Positions 23,657 through 35,195 are shown, counted from the first letter of the stretch. The stretch: 64,000 nt of DNA from Cryptomeria japonica (GCF_030272615.1 NC_081412.1:144857247-144921246); one strand, 5' to 3'. Made by a program: numbers and translations. Notes: a model not told the origin generated them from the sequence alone.

Positions 23657-25088
23657 GACCCCCTCATCCCTCATAGGCTCTTCGCCTCCATCTCCACCTC
23701 CATCTCTAGCTCTGGCTCCCCCCTTCTCCTCTCTCCTCTATCAGACCTATCTCAGAGCTACTCACTCCTCCTCAGCTCTACCCAACCTCACACCAATACT
23801 ACCTAGGGATCCACCCTCTCCCCTTTGTTGTCTAACCCCAGCTGGAACTCTATTGCTACTAGCACCAGGATCGCCACCTACCCACCTGAGAGCCTCGACT
23901 CTCTATCCCTATCCCTATCGCTATGTGGGGGTGTCATCCTCAATCTCCTCAATGTGAGGTGCTTTCTCAGCTGGATTAGTGAATCTAGGGAATGGATGTT
24001 GTTGGAACCAATCCCTATACTAAGGCAATACCCCCACATCTACAATGTCATCCATGTAATCCCACCGGAGTTGTTGTAATCAAGTCAACTCTTATATACC
24101 CAAGGCATAAGACAACCTTGGTTCCCATCCCCACCTCTCCACATTAGCATATCTCGCATATACAGTGAACTTCTGTGAGATCCCCTAAGGTCTACCATAC
24201 TACCTCATCACTCATGAAACCATGAATCACTCTACAATAGTCTGTGATCTACCAATGAGTTGGCATGTAACAAACAGATCTCTGCGTATGATCCTCCAGT
24301 CATCCCATGGCTCTAAACCCCTATAAGGTCTCCATATCATGGCTATCAAATCATCTAGCTATCGTCTCCAAAAATTTATCTTGCCTAGATGGGGCTGAGT
24401 AACATATCTAGAATATCTATACACAATAAGTTGACCAGGCTCTCTGCCATCATCTACAATTGGCCTACATATTGGGAGGTGCTCCCAAGCCCATACCTGT
24501 AAGATCAAAACTCCAACACCCATGCTCTTCCCCTCCCTATAAACAATCTCATGCATCTCACGATACATGTGGGCCAATATGCATGAACCCCAACCTAATT
24601 TCTGAGGGGTCTTACTAAGTCTCTCCAACATCCTACCCCATCCACAAAGAAATCCCTATTGTCCTCTATTCCACATAAGAAAACAATCGATAAACCCTAC
24701 TAAGACACAAGCCAATGGAAAATCCTCACTGTACCTACTCATCATAACGTCCCAACTGATAGAATGTGTCAGAATGACTAGATCCCTGAACACATGTCTA
24801 ATAGCCTGTAATCTAGGAAGATGCACTGCATCATAATCTACCTTACCCCTAGTAAAAGAGATACAAAGAATCTTGTAAATATCCTCAGGAGTGATGGTCA
24901 TCTCCCCAACTGGCAAGTGGAAGGTGTTATGCTCAGAATGAAATATCTAAACTAACGTCATGAGCATACCGTGATTCACATGGATATCAGGTAAACCAAG
25001 AAGGTGGGTGAAACCCCACAAATCAATGTGTCCCTAGTCAACATTTGACAACTAACATACTAATGTCATAGTAGGTCGATAGACGCAT

Positions 25089-25581
25089 CTGAAAAGAACA
25101 TGAGGTAAAAGAACCTACAAAAATCAAACAATAGAGTATCATAAAACATTCCAAATAAGCCTACAAGAGAAATAAAACATCATACAAATTCAGCTACATC
25201 AATTGCAAAATCAAAATTTCAAGTTTACACTTTCAAAAATGCTCATTGTTTTCCAAATGATAAAACACAGAAGGGCAGAAACTCGTATGAGTCAAGAATA
25301 GGCTTCGTACGACAAAAAGACTTCCATATGATATAGGACTATACCTAGGACAACAAAAGGGGCTCTTTTGAATATTGTCATACAATACAAGGGTGAGCTT
25401 AGAATGACAAAAATTATAGGTTTAAATGACAAAACAAACTTTAATAGTTTGTCGTACGAGATAGGATCCTATCTCGCACGACAAAATGTGAAAGCCCGAC
25501 TTCAACATGCCCAAAAACTTGAAAAATCAATAAAAAAATTCAAAATTGAAATGAATAACTGGCTTAAGATAGATCACTTAC
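25089..25581 (-). other. Predicted intron of PMD gene
   Basis: Donor GCG|GTAAGTG and acceptor TTCTTTTCAG|ATGCG on the minus strand. Joining them puts the short first exon in frame with exon 2 (..SQR + CVYRPTM..). The 493-bp interval lacks PMD-like coding sequence and contains the TCGTACGA motifs and a 32-bp palindrome. Confidence 0.6.
25451..25482. repeat. 32-bp near-perfect palindrome
   Basis: The left half begins GTCGTACGAGATAG and the right half ends CTATCTCGCACGAC, meeting at GGATCC; the arms differ at one base. Lies in the predicted PMD intron and contains the TCGTACGA motif seen in the Tat leader. It could form a cruciform or an RNA hairpin. Confidence 0.85.
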
Positions 25582-25731
25582 CGCTGGCTCATAATTTTGT
25601 GGCTGATTATGTCATCTCTGGCACTTGAATCGATGCTTACGAGTGGCGACCACCTTTTTTCTTCGCAAAACGCTTTTTGAATTTTCAAACTTGGAGGGTG
25701 AAAATGAATTGAAAATGACACTTTTACCCCT

Positions 25732-25738
25732 TATATAA
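25732..25738 (-). promoter_or_regulatory. TATA box of the antisense PMD gene
   Basis: TATATAA on the minus strand, followed by a GGGG run, lies about 140 bases upstream of the proposed ATG at 25592. This distance fits a plant core promoter with a short leader. It implies the PMD gene was transcribed independently of the LTR. No transcript evidence is available. Confidence 0.55.
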
Positions 25739-25799
25739 CCAAAACCCTTATTTTTAAACTTGCTCTGATGGACATGAAAATTGTACCCTTAGCTAATTT

Positions 25800-26766
25800 G
25801 CCTGTTTTGATTCTATTTTCAAGATCAAAATCAAAATACAGGATCATTTTGCTAGTCAATTTCACAAAATTTGGACCACTTAGCGCTTTTCACCAAAAGC
25901 TAATTCTTCCTTCAAATTCTGCTCAATTTCTCATCAATCAATGCTGAATCTCAATTTAATTTTACAAATCACATTTGTGCTCAATTTCTTATCAATCAAT
26001 GCCAAATTTTCAAAAATTCCTCTGAATCATTTGTGCTCAAATCAAAATCATCGCCAAAAATTTCCTATAATCATGTACCCTCGCTATCTTTCGATTTCTC
26101 TCTCGAGGGGGCATACTCGTGACCTTATGACCTCACATCTTCAAAGTCAAGAAAATTTTCAAATCTTCATCAAAAGTCGAGCAAAAATATTTTCAACTAA
26201 AGAAAATCAATCAAAATCTTATCGCTAGGGGCATATTGGTTTCATCGCTTCAAACCAAGCTGATATTTGTCTTCATCTAAATTAATCTCTTAGCATTAAT
26301 TAGTTTCATTGCTTTTCATCAAGCTAATTATTCGTTTAAACTTAATCAAGGGTTTAAAGAGTATCTTCGATCACACCCTCAATCTAAGCAGGTGTTTAGT
26401 TTCATCGCATCAAATCAAGCTGGACAGTTTATCTTCACTCATCATATCTTGATCCATCAAGTTCAAGATCGATTTTATCTTCACTCGCTATGTCTAGTTC
26501 AATCAAGTTCTAGATCAGTAAGATCCACTTCTTGATCAATCAAGTTCAAGCTCGATATCTTTGCTCTCTATCATTCCTAGTTCAATCAAGTTCAGGATCG
26601 GTATCGCTTTAATTAGACTATGTTAAGCTTCTTTGCTTCAAATCAAGCTAAACACCTTACTCTTCATCTGGTTCATGATCAATCAAGTTCAGAACTGGCA
26701 TCTCCTAGACATCAACTATTCTTTGAACCAACATGCTGCTCACACATTAATTCAAAGAGGTGCAAA
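25800..26766 (+). other. Tat copy 2 3' untranslated region with stem-loop array
   Basis: Aligns with 925-1141 plus 5983-6760 of copy 1. Bases 26445-26697 repeat the stem-loop array: ATCTTGA/TCAAGAT, TCTAG/CTAGA, CTTGA/TCAAG, TCCT/AGGA and GTTC/GAAC around a TCAATCAAGT-type loop. The purine-rich GAGGTGCAAA at about 26757-26766 abuts the LTR and marks the polypurine-tract position. Confidence 0.75.
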
Positions 26767-27678
26767 TGTAATACCCTAAAAATGGTCATCTAAACCATGG
26801 GCCCCTAATCTTGACAACATCACCAAGGTCCTAACCAAAGACAATTAAATCAATTTTGAGCACATTATTAATTCTTTAATCATAAAATGTCACATGGAAA
26901 ATCAATTACTCAATATTTATTTAATTAATTGAATCATTCCAAGAAAATCATTTTGATCAATTATCCTGTTTAATTTATTAAATATCCTAGCATATTTAAT
27001 TAATTAATAAATTTTCCATTTAATCATGCAAAAAAGGAATTCATTTATTACAAAAGAGAATTAATTATAAAGCAAGAGTTGAATTGAAAATAAAAGAATT
27101 GAGAGAGAAATCAAACTTGAGATATTATTTCTTTTTCTAAATTTAGAACTTGAAATTAGAAAAGCAATTAAATTGAATTATTAATCATTCTCTAAAATTA
27201 GAACTCCAAGATTTTGAGAAAAAGAAGTTCAGATGTATTAAAAAGACTCTTGTCTTGAATAAATCAAAGAATTATCTATTTTTTATCACGGATGCATGGA
27301 ATTAATTAATTCTTATTTCTAATGCAACTTGAACTTCCTATCTAAATGCATTTCAATTAAACTATAATTGGAATCTATCTCAAGGTTAACTGAACCTGAT
27401 TTCTCAATTATTTTCAATTAATCCTAAATTGAGCTTTTTCATTATCTCTCTTGCGAATTCTCTATAAATTCAACCTTCAGCTCTCATTCAAAACACCCCC
27501 AGAGATTTTTGAGAACACCCTTGGAGATTATTATTATGCTGATTTTTCCTCTGAAGTCATTGAATATATATTGTCCTTGTCATTTGAGATTATTGCATCT
27601 TAGTTTAGCTTTTTCCATATTTAGTTTATTTCATTATTGTTTGAATTATTCATCCATCTTGCATCCATATAGTTTAAT

Positions 27679-28733
27679 TGTTGGTATTTTGGTATGGTTT
27701 TGTCATTGATGTCAATACCTATCAACACTTATCAACTTTGGCACTTTAGAGGATCAGCAATGTTCACTGGCAAGCAAGTGACTTATGCACAGTCACCGAT
27801 ATCTACTATACCAGCATGATATAATGTTCACCGACACTTGGAATGATATGGAAAACACTTGGTTATGTCCAAGACATCATTTGGACACTTTGTCTTAGAG
27901 ATTTGTTCATTGGTATATTCATGTTTGCATATTTGTTGTTACTCATAAATAGGTCCAGGCTATGCACCGATAGGCTTATCTACTCCAGATCAGCACAACA
28001 TGCTTTGGAGATGATTTTTTTGTTATTGTAAATGCATTAAGCTGACATGTTGCATCGGATATTGCATTGGCTATTGATTTACTTGTAATTATTTTATTGT
28101 AATATCTTTTAGAGCCGACCTACTAAAATTGGTCTTAGGTTATGGTATATATGTAAGATCTTATTTGTAAGATCGATATGTGATTGGGATAAGAAATTGA
28201 AAGAAGGTATATGCGAGATTAAGTAGAGCTATACACATAGACATCATTTGAAGGTGAAGCAAGGTATTTGTAAAGATAATCAGAACTACACCAGTACTAA
28301 ATGCAGCATATGAAGATGCTATTTTGAGAAGTACATTCTTATTGGGTTTAACCATCCAATTGTAGTCAGCGTGACTCCTATTTGTGTTTGAATAGTGAGC
28401 TCTAGGCGCTTGGCCTTTCTGCATGTGCAGACTCCATTTGTATACACATACTATCTACAATAGTATCATCTGATTGTGGGTAAGGTTTCCCACTATGGGT
28501 TTTCCCCTTACAGGGTTTCCACATACAAATATTGGTGTTATATGTTGTGGATGTTATTGTCTTTCTATTTCATGCATTAATCTTTACCAGTCCATTAATT
28601 AACTAATAAACTGTTTACCGACATAAAGTTTTGTTTACCAGTATTAAGCATTAAGGTTGGTTAAGTTGTTTTGGGTTTGAATTTATTTGACAACTGATTC
28701 ACCCCCCCTCTCAGCTATCTTCGGGACCTAACA
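27679..28733 (+). mobile_element. Copia A1 5' LTR
   Basis: 1,055 bp, TGTTGGTATT to CCTAACA, with a C-run before the end (ACTGATTCACCCCCCCT) typical of this family. Aligns with the 3' LTR at 32062-33125 and, inverted, with both A2 LTRs. ORFs on either strand in it are chance. Confidence 0.93.
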
Positions 28734-28735
28734 AT

Positions 28736-28747
28736 TGGTATCAGAGC
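28736..28747 (+). other. Copia A1 primer binding site
   Basis: TGGTATCAGAGC two bases after the LTR matches the complement of the 3' end of initiator tRNA-Met, the standard Ty1/copia primer. Confidence 0.92.
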
Positions 28748-28790
28748 TTAGTCCTCTTTTTGTAGAAGTTTAACAACTTGAGGAGATCCA

Positions 28791-29998
28791 ATGTCTACTA
28801 ACTATTTCAGGAAGGATAGTCCTAAACTTGATGGAACCAACTATGGTATATGGAAGATTAGAATGGAGACACATTTAAATTGCATTGGAAAGGACATCTA
28901 GGATGTTACAAAGAATGTCTATACAACTCCTACAACCAGTCAGCCTAATCCACCAAACTTGGCTAAAGATGAGGAAAATGATTGTAAAGCAAGAGAAGCA
29001 CTTTTGAGTGCATTAACAGATCAGCAAATCATGAGATTATTAGATAGGTCTACTACTAAAGCTATTTGTGATCACTTGGAAACATTGAATGAAGGAGATT
29101 CCATAGTCAAAATTGCAAAACTTGAAAGCTTCCGGGTCAGGTATGAAAATCTAAAAATGGAAGAAGATGAAAGGATTTCTGCTTTTATGGAAAGAGTAAA
29201 TGAATTTGTTTTGGGTATTAAATGTTGTGGAGGAACCTTAAGTGAAGATAAAATTGTTTCAAAACTTTTAAGAGGATTGCCACCAACATATAAAATGAAA
29301 GTTACTGCTATAAATGAGTTGAGAACAATGCCTCATACATCAATAACTAGGGATACATTGATTGGAAAACTTTCAGCCTTTGAAATTGAGGAATTTGGTC
29401 CTATTGCTACTATAAAGATAGATTTAGCTTTTAAGGCATCAACATCATTTGCACCATCATTTGACAAGTCTAATTGGAAAGCCTTTTATGCAAGAGAACT
29501 TGAAGAACTTGAAGCACTATTTGCAAGAAAAATGCCTAAAGGTCCAGTTGGGAGTAAGTATGAAGGTAAAGCACCCTTTAAATGTTTTAACTGTAATAAG
29601 ATTGGTCATATAGCTTCTAGATGCCCTAATAGACATGCTAGACTAAGAGAAGGAGCTAGAAGAACATACAAGGCTAAGCCTGAATACCAGAGATATATAT
29701 TTAAGAAGAAAAAAGATAAATCTTGTTATCTCGCTGATGAAGGAGTCACTGATGATTATGATGAAGATCTGACACACAATGGATGGGTTTTTGTTGCTAT
29801 AATAGAAGATCAACCAGCACCTACTGTTCAATCGGTAGAACAGGCCCTGATAGCTAAAGTTGAAGTTAAGGATGAATGGATCATTGATTCGAGATGTTCA
29901 CATCACATGACTGGTGATAAAGGTAAATTCTTGAACTTTCAAGAATATAATGGAGGTCTAGTAAGATTTGGAGATGACAAAGGTTGTTTAATCAAATG
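28791..29998 (+). pseudogene. Copia A1 gag and protease start (decayed)
   Basis: ATG at 28791 (MSTNYFRKDSPKLDGTNY). A TAG at about 28900 interrupts; it is then open from 28959 to 29999. Gag shows the UBN2-type core (ERISAFMERVNEFVLGIKC, LLRGLPPTYKMKV) and an intact CCHC knuckle CFNCNKIGHIASRC near 29580-29625. The protease site reads WIIDSRCSHHM near 29880, where families have D-S-G; the Gly is Arg here, so protease would be inactive. Confidence 0.9.
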
Positions 29999-31740
29999 AA
30001 AATGTACAATATCTCTTGATGAAAATCATAATACTGACAATGTTTACTATGTACAAGGTTTAAAGAATAATATTTTGAGTGTTGGTCAATTAGTTGAAAA
30101 GGGATTTCAGTTACAATTCAAGAATGGTAAATGCAAAATTATGAACCGAATTGGTTTGGAAATTGCAACTGGTAATCAAACTAGAGGTAATATCTTTCAT
30201 TTGAATAACAATGAAAAGACATGCTTGATTGCACATATTGATGAAAGTTGGCTATGGCATAAGAGACTCTGTCATGTAAATTTTGATTGCATGGTAAAAA
30301 TCAGTACTACTAAGGCAGTTAGAGATTTACCTAAGATTGTCAAACCTCACAATCTGGTATATAAGGAATGTCAATTTGGAAAACAAGTTAGAGAATCTTT
30401 TAAAAGTATTCCAAAAAAATCAAATAATGCTCTTGACCTAATTCATACTAATTATGTAGTCCAACTAGAACTAAAAGCTTACAAGGTGATAGATATTTCA
30501 TGCTAATCATTGATGACTATTCTAGAATGTGTTGGGTTACTTTTCTCAGAGAAAAATCAGAAACACTTGGAAAGTTCAAACTATTCAAAGCAATGGTAAA
30601 GAATGAAACCAATAATAAAATCAAAGGTCTGAGATTAGATCAAGGAGGAGAATTCACATCTAAGGAATTTAATACATTCTGTGAAGTGAATGGAATCAAA
30701 AGACAGTTATCAGCACCCCGGACACCACAACATAATGGAGTTGTAGAAAGGAAAAACAAAACTATCTTGGATGCAACTAGGAGTATGTTATTTGAAGCAA
30801 ATCTACCACATGTATATTGGAGAGAGGCAATAAGCACAGTGGTCTACACATTCAACAAAGTTCACATCAAAGGAGAAACCAGTAAGACCCCTCATGAACT
30901 ATGGTTTGGTATTACTCCTACTCTTAAATATTTTAGAACATTTGGAAGTCAATGCTATATTAGAAGAGATGAGCATATTGGCAAATTTGATCCTAGAAGT
31001 GATGAAGGAATATTTCTTGGTTATTCATCTAAGAGCAAGGCATATAGATGTTTTAACAAGAGATTGTAGAAAATTGTTGAGAGTACAAATGTGAAGATTG
31101 ATGAACAATTTAGAGGAACTTCAAGGCATATAGACTCTAAATCAGCAACAAAGATACTAAAAAATGAACCTACAGTGAATCAACCAATATAGAATGAAGA
31201 TCCAGTTAGACTGATATCATCTAAAAATTCCACTGTGACTGAGGAACAATAGCAAACAAAGACACCCTAGTATGTAAGACTAAATCACTCTAAAAATTAG
31301 ATAATTGGGAACAAATATCAAGGAGTTATGACAAGAGGAAGACTGGAAAATGGAGAGGTATGTCTTATTTCTCAAATTGAACCATCATCAATTAATGAGA
31401 CATGTCAAGATAAACATTGGATTAAAGCTATGGAAGAGGAACTAGAACAAATTGAGAAAAATAACACATGGACATTAGTTCCCCAGCCTAAAGACAAAAA
31501 TGTGATTGGAACAAAATGGGTATTCAGAAACAAACTTAATGAAGATGGTAAGGTAATCAGAAATAAAGAAAGACTAGTATGTAAGGGATATTCTCAGAAA
31601 GAAGGAATTGATTATAATGAAACCTTTGCACCAATAGCTAGAATTGAGGCAGTCACATTATTCTTGGCTTTTGCAGCACAAAAGAACTACAAAGTATATC
31701 AAATGGATATTAAATGTGCATTTTTGAATGGAGAATTAAT
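29999..31740 (+). pseudogene. Copia A1 integrase and truncated RT
   Basis: Pre-integrase (WLWHKRLCHVNFDC.. CQFGK) lies at 30240-30380. The integrase core has MLIIDDYSRMCWVTFLREKS, LDQGGEFTSKEF and HNGVVERKN (30500-30760), with HTNYVV where the first catalytic Asp (HTD) is expected. RT begins about 31400 ([18 protein letters not shown].., [15 protein letters not shown].., YQMDIKCAFLNGEL) and stops near 31735, where the sequence jumps to non-coding 3' sequence. The catalytic FVDD box and RNase H are absent. Confidence 0.9.
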
Positions 31741-31769
31741 AGAGAAATCTTTTACTCTTGATGAGGAGA

Positions 31770-32060
31770 GCTACTTCTCAGGGGGAGTAGTTGGCATACT
31801 GAATTGGTTGGTATTTTGTATTTGAACTTGGATTTTGTATTGGCTTTGGCATTTGATGTCAAAGGGGGAGAGATATCTATGGAAAAATACATTATCTTTT
31901 GGGGAGAGATTATTCATTGGGGGAGAGATTGTTACTTTGATATTGATTACTCTCTGTATTTGAATTTTGAGAGATTATTGGTTTTTGGTATTTGGCATTT
32001 CTGTTTTGGCACTTTGATGGTTTTTCCATCTTGTGTTGCCATCAATGCCAAAGGGGGATA
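31770..32060 (+). repeat. Copia A1 serial polypurine-tract-like sites
   Basis: Five G-rich purine tracts precede the 3' LTR: near 31776 (CAGGGGGAG), 31860 (AAAGGGGGAGAGA), 31896 (GGGGAGAGA), 31918 (GGGGGAGAGA) and 32050 (AAAGGGGGATA). Only the last abuts the LTR and should be the true plus-strand primer. Two are preceded by TTTGATGTC or ATCAATGCC, so the units look duplicated. The same series is in A2 and, reduced, in families B and D. Confidence 0.75.
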
Positions 32061-32061
32061 T

Positions 32062-33125
32062 TGTTGTTATTTTGGTATGGTTTTGTCATTGATGTTAACA
32101 CCTATACACACTTATCAACTCTAGCACTTTGGAGGATCAACAATGTTCACCGTCAAGCAAGTGACTTATGCACAGTCACCAGTATCTACTACACCGATAG
32201 GATATAATATTCACCGGCACTTGGAATGATATGGAAAACACCTGGTTATGTCGAAGACATCATTTGGACACTTTGTCTTGGAGATTTGTTCATTGGTATA
32301 TTCATGTTTGCATATTTTCTATTACCTGCAAATAGGTCTAGGTTATGCATCGGCAGGCTTATCTACTCCAGATCAGTACGACACACTTTGCAGATGATTT
32401 TCTTGTTATTGTAAAAGCATTAAGCCAACATGTTGAATTGGATATTGCATCGACTATTGATTTACTTGTAATTGTTTTATTGTAATATCTTTTAGAGCCA
32501 ACCTACTAAAATTGGTCTTAGGTTATGGTATATATGTAAGATCTTATTTGTAAGATTGATATGCGATTGGGATAAGAAATTGAAAGAAGGTATATGTGAG
32601 CTTAAGTAGAGATATACACATAGACATCATTTGAAGGTGAAGTAAGGTATTTGTAAAGACAATCAAAACTACACTGGTACTGAATCCAGCATATGAAGAT
32701 GCTATTTTGAGTAGTACATTCTTATTGGATTTAACCATCCAATTGTAGTCAATGTGACTCTTATTTGTGTTTGAGCAGTGAGCTCTAAGCACTTGGCCTT
32801 TCTACATGTGTAGACCCCATTTGTATACACATACTATCTGCAGTAGTATCATCTGATTGTGGGTAAGGTTTCCCAACATGGTTTTTCCCCTTACAGGGTT
32901 TCCATGTACAAATATTGGTGTTATGTGTTGTGGATGTTATTGTCTTTCTATTTCATTCATTAATCTTTACTGATACTGTAATTAACTGATAAACTATCTA
33001 CTGGCATAAAGTTCTGTTTACCGGTATTAAGCATTAAGGTTGGTTAAGTTGTTTTTGGTTTGAATTTATTTGACAACTGATTCACCCCCCCCCCCCCCCT
33101 TCTCAATTGTCTCTAGGACCTAACA
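32062..33125 (+). mobile_element. Copia A1 3' LTR
   Basis: 1,064 bp, TGTTGTTATT to CCTAACA, collinear with the 5' LTR. It includes a longer C-run (about 33087-33099) before the end. Confidence 0.93.
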
Positions 33126-33354
33126 TTAATATCATGCTCATATAGATTAAATCCTTCATCTTGGTGTAGTCTAGTCACTGGTATTGCTTATAAAAATCTA
33201 AGAGCAATCTTATACTCACATCTTTTAGAAGACAATTAGTCTCTTTGTTATGATTTATTATTTATTGATTATTGATTTACTAACCATACATGTAATGACT
33301 TAATTGAAGTGTTGTGCCTGCAGCTATCAAAATCTTTTCACTTTTTCACACACA

Positions 33355-35195
33355 CGGGGAGTTTTGAAGAGGCTTACTAGTATGCACTAAAGGCTGAATA
33401 GAAATTGAATAAAAGACATGAGAAAAGACAAAGTAGTAGAAGTGGAAGGTTTATCGAAGAAAAAGGAACCAATATAAATAAGAACAAGGACAAGGAAGTG
33501 AGCAAGGAAGGTAATTCATAATAGTGGGATGATAGAAATTTCTACTAGAGGAGAAAACTAGAAGGTTACCGGAATGAGAACTTTGGAAGTCAAGACAAGA
33601 GGACATTTAGAGGAACCTTCTTTAAGTATGGAGGAGAAGGACATCGTGCATTTGAATGTAAGAAGACAAAGGCTACCAGAAGAGTTGCAGTGGTGGAAGA
33701 AAACCACACTAGATCAGACAATAAACCGAAAGATGGAGAATTGTTGATGATGAGGAGAGCTTTGTGTCATATCAGAGGAGATGAAGAACCCTTGCAGAGG
33801 AAGAACCTATTCAAGACTAGATGTAAGGTATTTGATAAGTTTAATAAAGTTGTTATTGAGAGTGGTAATTTAGATAATCTTGTTTTAGAAGAGATGGTGA
33901 ATAAGTTGAAATTAGAGAGATTGAAACTCCCTAAGCCTTATTAGATAACATGGATTTAGGATGAACATAAGTTGTTAGTAAGTGAATAGTGTTTGGTAAA
34001 ATTGAAAATTGGGAATTATCATGATGAAGTTTTGTGTGATATTATGCCTATGGATATTTGTCATCTTTTATTGGGAAGACCTTGGCAATTTGATAGACAT
34101 GAAATATATGATGGGAGGAAGAATACATATAGTATTGTGGCCAATGGGATGAAGCAAACCTTGTTACCTTTGAAGGAACCTTTGAAGAGTCAAGTCTGTA
34201 CAAATACCCAAATCTATTTAGTAGATGGAAGGAAATTCATGGATGGACTGAGACATGAGAATGTGTATTTTGCCTTAAATCCTAAGAAGACTGAGAGACT
34301 GGAGCTAGAAGGAGAACACCCGACAAAGACAAGAGATTTGCTGATAAAATATGAGGACATCATTTTAGATAATGTACCTAATGGATTGCCACTTTTTAGA
34401 AGTATTAGTCATTGCATGGACTTGGTTCCTGGAGCCAGTTTTCCTAACAAAGATGCACACCGATTAACACCAACAAAGAATGAAGAATTGAATAAACAAG
34501 TGCAAGAGTTGTTGAAGAAAGGTTTGATCAGAGAGAGTTTGAGCCCTTATGCAGTACCAGCCATATTAGCACCTAAGAAGAATGGGGAATGGAGGATGTG
34601 TACCGATTCAAGAGCAATAAACAAGATCATGGTGAAATACCAGCTTCCTTTGCCTAGGATGGATGATATATTGGACTGCTTGAGTGGAGAAAAATACTTT
34701 ATAAAGATAGATTTGAAGAGTGGATACCATTAGATTAGGATCAGAGAAGGTGATGAGTGGAAGACAACATTTAAGACAAATGAAGGACTATATGAATGGT
34801 TGGTGATGCCTTTTGGATTGACTAATGCACCGAGAACTTTCATGAGGTTGATGAATGAGGTATTAAATAAATTCTTGGGTAAGTTTGTTATTGTGTATTT
34901 GGATGACATTCTAATTTTCAGTAGAATAAAAGAGGAGCATTTGTTGCAGTTAAGACAAGTTTTGTAGAGGCTGAGAGAAGAAAAGTTTCTGATCAATATC
35001 AAGAAGTGTACTTTCATGAAGGATAAGTTAGTCTATTTAGGATTTGTGATATTTGAGGATGGTTTGAAGATGGACCCTGAGAAAGTGAAAGCCATTGTTG
35101 AGTGGCCTACACCAAAAACCATTGGAGAGGTAAGATCATTTCATGGATTGGCTAGTTTTTATTGGAAGTTTATTAGAAATTTTAGTTCAATTTCT
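33355..35195 (+). pseudogene. Chromovirus gag end, protease and RT (decayed, left part)
   Basis: A Ty3/gypsy chromovirus of a different lineage from Tat. Gag C-terminus (SFEEAY.YALKAE.KLN) begins about 33362. The zinc knuckle near 33620-33660 reads FFKYGGEGHRAFEC, so its first two Cys are replaced. Protease (KVVIESGNLDNLVLEEMV) has E-S-G where D-S-G is usual. RT spans 34440-35195: [65 protein letters not shown]. Stops at 33942, 34731, 34965 and more. The 5' LTR and early gag must lie left of the Tat array, outside the window. Confidence 0.9.

Larger units (their letters stand above)
17044..25592 (-). pseudogene. Antisense plant mobile domain (PMD) gene carried by Tat copy 2
   Basis: Read on the minus strand. 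The proposed start is the ATG at 25592-25590 (MSQR..). A GTAAGT donor lies at 25581 and a TTTTCAG acceptor ends at 25089. Exon 2 then stays in one frame from 25088 to 23662 and, across the 6.3-kb insertion, from 17364 onward, ending with a TAG at 17046-17044 after one late frameshift near 17225. PMD family signatures are HLPVGEMTITPEDIYKIL (about 24930-24866), KLGWGSCILAHMYREM (about 24600) and VWAWEHLPICRP. The C-terminus has a coiled-coil-like stretch (QLIVSQTQLAKRDRQLVEA) and a Pro run. PMD proteins of the MAIN/MAIL type act in plant nuclei, and PMD genes are known passengers of Tat elements. Many in-frame stops (TAG/TAA/TGA) make this copy dead. It is absent from copy 1. Confidence 0.85.
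27679..33125 (+). mobile_element. Copia family A, copy A1 (5.4 kb, internally deleted)
   Basis: A complete insertion: 5' LTR 27679-28733, internal 28734-32061, 3' LTR 32062-33125, with perfect target duplication TTAAT (27674-27678 and 33126-33130). LTRs start TGTTG.TATT and end CCTAACA. Internal order is PBS, gag, protease, integrase, partial RT, polypurine tract, the Ty1/copia order. Compared with sister A2, about 1.2 kb covering most of RT and all of RNase H is missing after 31735. It inserted into the Tat 3' LTR, so it is younger than that element. Confidence 0.95.
26767..33354 (+). mobile_element. Tat 3' LTR (split by copia A1)
   Basis: Two LTR pieces, 26767-27678 and 33126-33354, together about 1.14 kb and collinear with 6761-7819. 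Between them lies copia A1 with a TTAAT duplication at the join. The right end is set where similarity to the first LTR stops (CACACAC then GGGG). Decayed chromovirus gag follows immediately, so the Tat array sits inside that element. Confidence 0.85.

Noticed and set aside
24359-24916. Host gene for a MAIN/MAIL-type protein
   Set aside because: The frame lies inside a Tat element between pol and the 3' LTR, is full of stops, and is absent from the sister copy, so it is a retroelement passenger.
33086-33100. C-run as a special signal
   Set aside because: All copia A and B LTRs have a C-run or G-run at this place; length differences fit slippage.
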